DNA of 64,000 bases from the NCBI GenBank assembly GCA_963677415.2, contig CAXXFJ010000013.1, positions 155,808 through 219,807 of the forward strand. Direction: 5' to 3'. The translations under genes and the position numbers were made by a program. A model generated the notes under the pieces. The model saw only the letters and a list, made by a program, of their open reading frames with translations. It was not told where the DNA came from and ran no database searches. The DNA is from JAQUTK01 sp963677415 (GTDB taxonomy: Bacteria > Bacteroidota > Bacteroidia > Bacteroidales > JAQUTK01). Below, one piece after another: positions 56,901-64,000 of the stretch (the first letter of the stretch is position 1; every line of letters begins with the position of its first letter).

Positions 56901-56974
56901 TGGAGAATAACGGATTCGAACCGTTGACCCCCTGCGTGCAAGGCAGGTGCTCTAGCCAGCTGAGCTAATCCCCC
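56901..56974 (-). tRNA. tRNA-Ala (anticodon TGC)
   Basis: 74 bases between 16S and 23S. Acceptor GGGGGAT pairs with ATTCTCC, D-arm GCTCAGCTGGCTAGAGC, anticodon stem CCTGC around loop CTTGCAC with TGC, T-arm GGTTCGAATCC. CCA is not encoded. Confidence 0.97.
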
Positions 56975-56993
56975 GAATTATCATATCCCAGGG

Positions 56994-57067
56994 TAGTCCC
57001 AGGCAGATTTGAACTGCCGACCTCTACATTATCAGTGTAGCGCTCTAACCAACTGAGCTATAGGACT
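56994..57067 (-). tRNA. tRNA-Ile (anticodon GAT)
   Basis: 74 bases in the 16S-23S spacer, 19 bases from tRNA-Ala. Acceptor AGTCCTA pairs with TGGGACT, anticodon loop CTGATAA with GAT, T-arm AGTTCAAATCT. The Ile-Ala order is normal for Bacteroides rRNA operons. Confidence 0.97.
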
Positions 57068-57169
57068 GTCAAATCGCCTGAGTACAGGCTCATCACCTAG
57101 GTGACTCCAATATCGTAAAATATAAACAAGTACAAAAGCAGGACATTCCAACCAAGATTGTTCAGCTCC

Positions 57170-58694
<1,525 letters not shown>

Positions 58695-58875
58695 AAAATT
58701 TTACTTTTTGTTTTCTCTGCTCAGAACAATCATTTCCTTTATTTATTGCTAAATTGGACGGTTGAAATCAATAAGGTTCACACCTTATCAATCCCGCTCT
58801 TGTACTACTTGTTTATAATTTATTCAAAGATCGAATGTTTGCTTCCAAACTGAATCCCCGAGGGGAATCGGACGG

Positions 58876-58906
58876 CAAAGGTAACACCTTTTTTATTCCT
58901 GACAAA
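58876..58906 (-). promoter_or_regulatory. rRNA operon promoter P1 (proximal)
   Basis: On the minus strand TTTG (58903-58906), 19 bases, TACCTTTG (58876-58883). A perfect consensus match about 180 bases upstream of 16S. Confidence 0.8.
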
Positions 58907-59026
58907 ATACTTGCAACCTTTTTTTGAAAAACTTTCTATGCTGGTAAGAGGGCTTATCACCCTCTCAATGCAGGAAAGAAGATCGGCTGCTTTCGTTCAC
59001 CGGACCGCTGTCCTTAAAAGCGAGTG

Positions 59027-59058
59027 CAAAAGTACTCCCTTTTACTATATGCTCCAAA
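59027..59058 (-). promoter_or_regulatory. rRNA operon promoter P2 (distal)
   Basis: On the minus strand TTTG (59055-59058), 20 bases, TACTTTTG (59027-59034), about 150 bases upstream of P1. Tandem promoters are common for rRNA operons. Confidence 0.65.
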
Positions 59059-59289
59059 TATATTTGCAACTTTATTTCAAGGGGTAACATGCGCTTTTAA
59101 CTTAAAGGGCTGAAAGATTGACGATAAACAGGTGAAAGTTTTTTTACGCGAAGGGAAGAAAAGGTCACTCTGCTGCGGGATTGGCACGATTGAAGAGGGA
59201 TAATGGGCATTCTTCGCTCTTAAGAAGATGGGGACGTTAGGGGGGAAATTGACCTTTTGTGGTGAGAAAGGAGCAAATAGTTAGACGAA

Positions 59290-59353
59290 GGAAAGGCATA
59301 AGGTGTTGGGTGCTGTTCTTTGGGGATTGCGGGTCAGGTCCGCAATGACGGAA
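59290..59353. repeat. Dispersed repeat with GAAAGGCATAAGGTG and ATTGCGGG words, copy 1
   Basis: GAAAGGCATAAGGTG is followed by CTTTGGGGATTGCGGGTCAG and CCGCAATGACGG. The same order and spacing occurs at 61154-61217, on the far side of the IS element. No coding function. The spacer from 59059 to 59467 holds nothing else I can support. Confidence 0.7.
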
Positions 59354-59511
59354 GGAATTACACGACGTTTGAGCTGATAAAGAAGGAGCCGGGAAGGGAA
59401 ATGGAAGACGATTGCTCCACAAAGGCAGCGATTCGGGAACTGTACGCTAAGGGATACTGTCTAGCACTGATTTTAGTTGACTCTCAGAAGTTCAACTAAA
59501 AATTAGAAACG

Positions 59512-59865
59512 ATGAAGAATCAAGGTCATTATTCAGATGAGTTACGCATATCCGCGGTCAAGGATCATCTTGACGGAATGAGTAACAAAGAGGTTTGCCG
59601 GAAATATTCGATAGCAAACCGTACTACGTTATTGAGTTGGATGCATACCTTTGCACCAGAACCAAATCAGGAGGATGAATCTATGAAAAAAGAACGGGAA
59701 AGATTAGAGTCCGAAGAGATTGCCAGATTGAAAAAGGAACTGAAAAAAGTAAAGATGGATTTGGAACATGAAAAGATGCGCGCTACGGCCTTTGATACAA
59801 TGATAGACGTTGCGGAGGAAATGTTTCAGATTCCAATCCGAAAAAAAGCTGGCACCAAACAGTAG
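59512..59865 (+). CDS. IS3-family transposase OrfA
   Basis: Protein of 117 residues with an N-terminal helix-turn-helix (YSDELRISAVKDHLDGMSNK, EVCRKYSIANRTTLLSWM) for binding the element ends and a C-terminal leucine-zipper-like coiled coil (IARLKKELKKVKMDLEHEKM). It ends 9 codons after a run of seven A (59841-59847), read here as AAA AAA, the typical -1 slippage site that produces the OrfAB fusion. Confidence 0.9.
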   Translation: MKNQGHYSDELRISAVKDHLDGMSNKEVCRKYSIANRTTLLSWMHTFAPEPNQEDESMKKERERLESEEIARLKKELKKVKMDLEHEKMRATAFDTMIDVAEEMFQIPIRKKAGTKQ

Positions 59866-60782
59866 TAAGGCTTCACACAGGAGCTCCTTTGTATCATACA
59901 AAGGCTCTTTGCGGTCTGTTTGGTGTATCTAAGCAAGCCTATTACCAGTATCTGGATCACGGTTTAGAGAATGCTGCAAAGGTACAGTTCGTACTTGAAT
60001 ATGTACATGAAATCCGTGGAAAAGATCCCGGCATCGGTGGGGAGAAGTTATGGGTAATGTATAAAAGCTATTTTGGTGTGGAATACAGCCTTGGGCGGGA
60101 TTCCTTCTGTAGGATACTCTGTGTTTATGGTCTGACCATAAGGAAAAGAAGAAAACGAATCCGGACGACGGATTCCAATCATCCTTATCTTTTATATCCG
60201 AACCAGATACAGGATCTGATTGTGGAGCACCCCAATCAGGTGTGGGTGAGTGATATCACTTATATCAGGATCCGTGAGAAGTTCTGCTTTCTCTCCTTGA
60301 TTACCGATGCTTACGACAAGGAGATTGTGGGTTATTATGTCGCCCCAACCTTACAAACGGAGTTCACAATCCGGGCTCTTCAACAAGCTTTATCACGGAT
60401 AGAAGAGGCTGACCGGCTTGACTTAATCCACCACTCAGACCGTGGTGTTCAGTATGCCAGCGACTCATATACCAGACTTCTAAAAGAGAACCATATACGG
60501 ATAAGCATGACGGAGAAAGGAGATCCGAAAGAGAACGCGATTGCAGAACGTGTAAATGGGATCCTCAAACATGAATTCCTGGAGTATCGTGATTTTAAAG
60601 ATATCGAAGAGGTGCGAACTGCCGTTGCAGAAGCTGTAGAGTTCTACAACACCCAAAGACCTCATAAGAGTCTGGATATGATGACACCGATGGAAGCTTC
60701 ACTTATGAATGGACCCATCAAGAAAAGATGGAGAAGTTATCGGGAAGAATATCTGCAAAACAATTTGCCTGTGCAGATATAA
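59841..60782 (+). CDS. IS3-family transposase OrfB (DDE domain), made by -1 frameshift
   Basis: The -1 frame entered at the seven-A run continues SWHQTVVRLHTGAPLYHTKA to the end, giving a DDE transposase of about 310 residues. Landmarks are LCGLFGVSKQAYYQYLDHG, NQVWVSDITYIRIREKFCFL (first Asp), LIHHSDRGVQYASDSYTRLL (second Asp), GDPKENAIAERVNGILKHEF (catalytic Glu) and FYNTQRPHKSLDMMTPMEA. There is no good independent start, so it is likely made only as the OrfAB fusion. The catalytic triad is intact, so the element may still move. Confidence 0.9.
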   Translation, partial: KKSWHQTVVRLHTGAPLYHTKALCGLFGVSKQAYYQYLDHGLENAAKVQFVLEYVHEIRGKDPGIGGEKLWVMYKSYFGVEYSLGRDSFCRILCVYGLTIRKRRKRIRTTDSNHPYLLYPNQIQDLIVEHPNQVWVSDITYIRIREKFCFLSLITDAYDKEIVGYYVAPTLQTEFTIRALQQALSRIEEADRLDLIHHSDRGVQYASDSYTRLLKENHIRISMTEKGDPKENAIAERVNGILKHEFLEYRDFKDIEEVRTAVAEAVEFYNTQRPHKSLDMMTPMEASLMNGPIKKRWRSYREEYLQNNLPVQI

Positions 60783-60836
60783 TATGTATGTTTGCAGAAC
60801 AAACCTATCGGATATTTCCGAGCTTCAAAAGAGCAA

Positions 60837-60982
60837 AGTCAACCTCTTTTAGGGTCTTGTTCTAAAAGAGTCAACCGTAGTCAGAGATAAAGATAAAGGA
60901 GTCAACTGTAGTCAGAGATAAAAAATAAAGAGTCTACTAAAATCAGAATTAGAAGCTAAAAGAGTCAACCCCTTTCAGGGTC
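60837..60982. repeat. Tandem repeats of about 31 bases at and beyond the IS right end
   Basis: Units starting at 60867, 60898 and 60929 (steps of 31) open RGAGTCWAC and two of them continue GTAGTCAGAGATAAA; a fourth opens at about 60960. A 20-base word AGTCAACCTCTTTTAGGGTC at 60837-60856 recurs with two mismatches at 60963-60982, outside the mapped IS end. So the element may sit next to a relic of a second copy. Confidence 0.6.
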
Positions 60983-61031
60983 CTACATACTGCAGGGAAG
61001 TATAAGCGGTTTCTTCGGAAGAGCTAACGAA

Positions 61032-61119
61032 GCTGTCAGTTGACAGCTTTCAGGTTGTCAGTTGGCGGCTTTTAAGTTGTCAGTTGGCAGCTTGTAAGTT
61101 GTCAACTGGCAGCTTCACT
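61032..61119. repeat. Four tandem 22-base repeats
   Basis: Units start at 61032, 61054, 61076 and 61098, each beginning GYTGTCARYTGRC and ending near GCTTNNAA. The first unit contains GCTGTCAGTTGACAGC, a near-palindrome. No spacers separate the units, so this is not CRISPR. Confidence 0.75.
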
Positions 61120-61153
61120 AACTATTGAGGCACATTATGTTAGGCTGACGGGG

Positions 61154-61375
61154 GGAAAGGCATAAGGTGCAGGGTTCAATGCTTTGGGGATTGCGGGGCA
61201 GGCCCGCAATGACGGGAGAAGGAAGGATTGCGGGTCAGGCCCGCAATGACGGGAGAGGGGAGGATTGCGGGTCAGGCCCGCAATGACGGGGGAAGGAAGG
61301 ATTGCGGGGCGAGCCAACAATGACGGGGGAACAACGCTTTGGGGATTGCGGAGCAGGCCCGAAATGACGAGGGAA
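61154..61375. repeat. Array of five ATTGCGGG palindromic repeats, with copy 2 of the GAAAGGCATAAGGTG repeat
   Basis: The word GATTGCGGG(G/T)CAGGCCCG followed by CAATGACGGG recurs with starts of ATTGCGG at 61191, 61228, 61264, 61302 and 61346, that is steps of 37, 36, 38 and 44 bases. The last two copies are degraded. The first is preceded by GAAAGGCATAAGGTG, as at 59.29 kb. Each unit can form a hairpin of ATTGCGGG with CCCGCAAT. Confidence 0.75.
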
Positions 61376-61584
61376 GGGGGCATAACAACTAAGGAGTGCG
61401 CTGAAATAAGCAATGTAACTGAAAGCGATATGTAACTGAAAGGAATTTAACCGAAAGTAATCACACGTTGCAGAGCATCTTGTATGAGTACAATAATTGA
61501 ACCCGAATGCAATACCTTCCATTCTTTTTTCTAACTTTGCAGTCATTTAAAATGTATTATTGAATACTATTTTCAGAAGCAATT

Positions 61585-62796
61585 ATGAAAGAATATATAC
61601 TCACTGAGACTCCGACAGAAAAAGCTGTACTCATCGGATTGATTACTCAGCAGCAGAACGAGCAGAAATGCATGGAATATCTGGATGAATTGGCTTTTCT
61701 GGCAGAGACGGCTGGTGCCGAACCTGTAAAGATGATTGTTCAGCGTTTGGACAGACCTATGAATACAACTTTTGTAGGTACTGGAAAGCTACAGGAGATA
61801 CGCGTATATATAGAGGAGAACGATATTGGGATGGCCATCTTTGACGACGAACTCTCATCCAAGCAAATGCGTATCATTGAGCAGGAACTAAAAGTGAAGA
61901 TACTGGATAGAACCAGTCTGATACTAGACATTTTCGCCAACAGAGCGCAGACTGCCAGCGCACGTACCCAGGTAGAGCTGGCTCAGTACCAATACATGCT
62001 GCCCCGATTATCCCACTTATGGACTCACCTTGAAAGACAACGTGGAGGTATCGGTATGCGCGGGCCGGGTGAGACACAGATTGAAACTGACCGCCGTATC
62101 GTACTGGACAAGATCGCTTTCTTAAAGGAAGAACTGATACTCATTGACAAACAAAAGATCGTTCAGCGTAAAAACCGCAGTAAGTTAGTTCGTATTGCTT
62201 TGGTCGGATATACCAACGCCGGGAAATCAACCCTGATGAATCAGCTGAGCAAATCGGACGTGTTTGCAGAGAACAAGCTTTTTGCCACTCTCGATACGAC
62301 TGTGCGCAAAATAACCATTGAGAACCTCCCCATGTTATTATCCGACACGGTTGGTTTCATTCGCAAACTACCTACCAACCTGATCAATTCATTTAAGTCA
62401 ACACTGGATGAAGTACGTGAAGCAGATATTCTTCTACATGTCATCGATGTCTCACATCCCTCTTTCATGAACCAGATAAAAGTAGTGGATGAAACATTGA
62501 AAGATATTTTGAAAGGAGAAAAGCCAACCATTCTTGTCTTTAACAAGTGTGATGCCTTTACCTATGTCAAAAAAGACGAGGATGACCTGACTGAAAGTAC
62601 AAGAGAGAATCTCTCTCTGGACGATATAAAAAAGGAATGGGCTGCCAGCGGAAGGGAATGTATCTTTATTTCCGCCAAGACCAAAGAAAATATGGATAAC
62701 CTGAAAGCGTTGATGTATCAGCGTGTAAAAGAGATCCATACTTCCCGTTTTCCGTACAATGACTACTTGTACGAAACCTATGAAGAAGAAGTATAG
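61585..62796 (+). CDS. hflX: GTPase HflX
   Basis: Ribosome-associated GTPase of 403 residues that splits or rescues stalled 50S/70S ribosomes. The N-terminal glycine-poor domain (LIGLITQQQNEQKCMEYLDE, FVGTGKLQEIRVYIEENDIG) is followed by a coiled-coil with the family word RLSHLWTHLERQRGGIGMRG PGETQ, then the G domain: G1 GYTNAGKSTLMN, G3 DTVGFIRKLP, G4 FNKCD and G5 ISAKT. A TAACTTTG box at 61532-61539 could be its promoter. It precedes the DUF4954 gene by 30 bases. Confidence 0.96.
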   Translation: MKEYILTETPTEKAVLIGLITQQQNEQKCMEYLDELAFLAETAGAEPVKMIVQRLDRPMNTTFVGTGKLQEIRVYIEENDIGMAIFDDELSSKQMRIIEQELKVKILDRTSLILDIFANRAQTASARTQVELAQYQYMLPRLSHLWTHLERQRGGIGMRGPGETQIETDRRIVLDKIAFLKEELILIDKQKIVQRKNRSKLVRIALVGYTNAGKSTLMNQLSKSDVFAENKLFATLDTTVRKITIENLPMLLSDTVGFIRKLPTNLINSFKSTLDEVREADILLHVIDVSHPSFMNQIKVVDETLKDILKGEKPTILVFNKCDAFTYVKKDEDDLTESTRENLSLDDIKKEWAASGRECIFISAKTKENMDNLKALMYQRVKEIHTSRFPYNDYLYETYEEEV

Positions 62797-62826
62797 TTCC
62801 AATTAATCATATAACACCCATGAATT

Positions 62827-64000
62827 ATGCAAAATTACAGAGCCCTTTCTCCTCAGGAAATTGAAGAACTTGAAAAGCAAGGTTGTAAATGCTCCGACTG
62901 GAATAAGATATTTGTAAAACCCGGATTCTCTACCAAATACGTGCAGGGAGTTCAGTTCTCCGGCATCAACCGCATAGGACTTTTTAATAAAGGATTCGAT
63001 CTTCCCGGTGGGATCAAATGCTCTTCCGGATTATACAATTCCTCCATATACAACTGCACCATCGAGGACAATGTCCTGATAGATAACATTCGCAATTATA
63101 TTGCCAATTACACCATTGGAGAAGGAAGCTTCATTGAAAACACCAACGCTATCTATACCGACGACTACTCTACTTTCGGCAATTCAGTTGAAGTAGCAGT
63201 ACTCAACGAAACCGGAGGTCGTGAAGTGTCTATCACCGATCATCTTTCGGCTCCTTTTGCTTATCTGGAAGCGCTCTACCGTCATCGTCCCGAACTGATT
63301 AAGAAGCTAAAAGGAATGACTAGTGCCTATGCAGAATCCATCAAAAGCAATCGTGGCACCATCGGAAAGAACGTAAAGATACTGAATGCCGGATCCATCA
63401 TCAATGTAAAGATAGGCGACAATGCCCGCATAGAAGGCACAGGAAGTTTGAAAAACGGAAGTATCAACAGCAACGCTGAAGCACCGGTATTTATTGGCAC
63501 CAATGTGATCGCACAAGATTTCATTATCTCATCAGGCGTACAAATTACCGATGCTGCTTATCTGACTCACTGCTTTGTAGGTCAGGCCTGTCACATTGGA
63601 AATAAATATTCTGCCCACGACTCATTGATATTCTCAAACTGTGCTTTGGAAAATGGAGAGGCTTGCGCGATCTTTGCCGGTCCTTATACCGTATCCATGC
63701 ACAAATCCAGTTTGCTGATTGCAGGAATGTTCTCCTTCTGTAATGCAGGCAGCGGTTCCAATCAGAGCAATCACATGTACAAACTGGGACCTATACACCA
63801 GGGCATTGTGGAGCGTGGTTCAAAAACCACCAGTGACTCCTATATATTATGGCCTGCCAAAGTAGGAGCTTTCTCTCTGGTAATGGGACGACACGTGCAC
63901 AATTCAGATACTTCTGATATGCCTTTCTCCTACCTTATCGAGCAGGGAGATGAGACTTATCTGGTACCAGGTGTCAATCTACGCAGCGTAGGCACAGTGC
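62827..64000 (+). CDS. DUF4954 protein with left-handed beta-helix, cut by right edge
   Basis: At least 391 residues, open to the window end, beginning MQNYRALSPQEIEELEKQGC. The sequence has many short imperfect hexapeptide-type repeats (CTIEDNVLIDNIRNYIANYT, IGEGSFIENTNAIYTDD, NRGTIGKNVKILNAGSII, NVKIGDNARIEGTGSL) that build a left-handed beta-helix as in sugar acyltransferases and nucleotidyltransferase tails, and GPIHQGIVERGSK with SYILWPAKVGAFSLVMGRH further on. The family has no assigned activity; an acyl- or nucleotidyl-transfer role on sugars is a guess. It follows hflX and is likely co-transcribed. Confidence 0.85.
   Translation, partial: MQNYRALSPQEIEELEKQGCKCSDWNKIFVKPGFSTKYVQGVQFSGINRIGLFNKGFDLPGGIKCSSGLYNSSIYNCTIEDNVLIDNIRNYIANYTIGEGSFIENTNAIYTDDYSTFGNSVEVAVLNETGGREVSITDHLSAPFAYLEALYRHRPELIKKLKGMTSAYAESIKSNRGTIGKNVKILNAGSIINVKIGDNARIEGTGSLKNGSINSNAEAPVFIGTNVIAQDFIISSGVQITDAAYLTHCFVGQACHIGNKYSAHDSLIFSNCALENGEACAIFAGPYTVSMHKSSLLIAGMFSFCNAGSGSNQSNHMYKLGPIHQGIVERGSKTTSDSYILWPAKVGAFSLVMGRHVHNSDTSDMPFSYLIEQGDETYLVPGVNLRSVGTV

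Larger units (their letters stand above)
59468..60945 (+). mobile_element. IS3-family insertion sequence
   Basis: Element of 1478 bases. Terminal inverted repeats of 17 bases with one mismatch: TGATTTTAGTTGACTCT at the left (59468-59484) and AGAGTCTACTAAAATCA at the right (60929-60945), with the TG and CA ends expected of IS3. It carries orfA and orfB in the usual -1 relation. No 3-4 base target duplication is seen at the two edges, so it is old, rearranged, or the boundary on one side is slightly different. The right end contains tandem subterminal repeats. Confidence 0.82.

Noticed and set aside
59512..60782. Transposase frame break taken as a pseudogene
   Set aside because: The break is the standard -1 arrangement of IS3 elements at a seven-A run and the DDE residues are intact.
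60867..61375. Possible CRISPR array
   Set aside because: The repeats have steps of 22, 31 or about 37 bases without unique spacers between identical repeats, and there are no cas genes in the window.
61135..61546. Minus-strand frames rich in RHCGPDPQS-like words
   Set aside because: They are translations of the palindromic ATTGCGGG repeats; the repeated peptide follows the DNA repeat period and no start context supports a gene.

Overview
The window looks like chromosomal DNA from a gut Bacteroides or a close Bacteroidaceae relative. Support comes from repeated matches to the Bacteroidetes promoter pattern TTTG-N19-21-TAnnTTTG in front of rRNA, tRNA and protein genes, from few Shine-Dalgarno sequences, from a fused SecDF, a long IleRS and a 214-residue LspA, from a Nudix-type regulator in front of xylose genes, and from a GH95 enzyme next to a multi-domain carbohydrate esterase. 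I cannot fix the species from the sequence alone.

Layout. 0-6 kb: an AmpG-like permease (cut by the left edge), a SpoIID/LytB protein, a YjbH-like protein and an MFS transporter on the minus strand; then three tandem GYF_2/CD225 membrane proteins and a DUF2752 protein on the plus strand. Five of these eight genes carry a single extra base, a density not seen again in the window. 6-16 kb: a minus-strand operon reading Nudix regulator, xylB, xylA, GH95 glycosidase, three-domain esterase, with its own promoter and upstream palindromes. 16-22.5 kb: two very large paralogous secreted proteins of unknown function. 22.5-24.5 kb: rubredoxin, tRNA-Leu and a repeat-rich spacer. 24.5-34.9 kb: PepD dipeptidase, a beta-helix lipoprotein and an exonuclease-phosphatase-type protein (minus), an OmpH-like protein, a FtsB-like protein, DnaX and two membrane proteins. 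35-53.6 kb: conserved housekeeping genes: ftsK, a LolA-like gene, trxB, rplU-rpmA, serS, secDF, two rhomboid proteases, HU, ileS, a DksA-like gene, lspA and a DUF4296 lipoprotein. 53.7-59.1 kb: a complete rRNA operon on the minus strand (16S, tRNA-Ile, tRNA-Ala, 23S, 5S) with two tandem promoters and a terminator. 59.1-61.5 kb: an IS3-family element among several short repeat families. 61.5-64 kb: hflX and a DUF4954 protein cut by the right edge.

How the genes fit together. The xyl operon couples xylose isomerization and phosphorylation to removal of terminal sugars (GH95) and ester groups (esterase), which suits a consumer of decorated xylans or xyloglucans. The 35-53 kb block supplies chromosome segregation, translation, export and lipoprotein maturation. 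The spacers near 24 kb and 60 kb share repeat families, including a fragment matching the right end of the IS element.

The points most worth following are the two giant secreted paralogs, the GYF_2/CD225 trio with DUF2752, the xyl/GH95/esterase operon, the orphan IS-end-like array near 24 kb, a possible short RNA at about 6.65 kb, and the cluster of one-base insertions at the left end.
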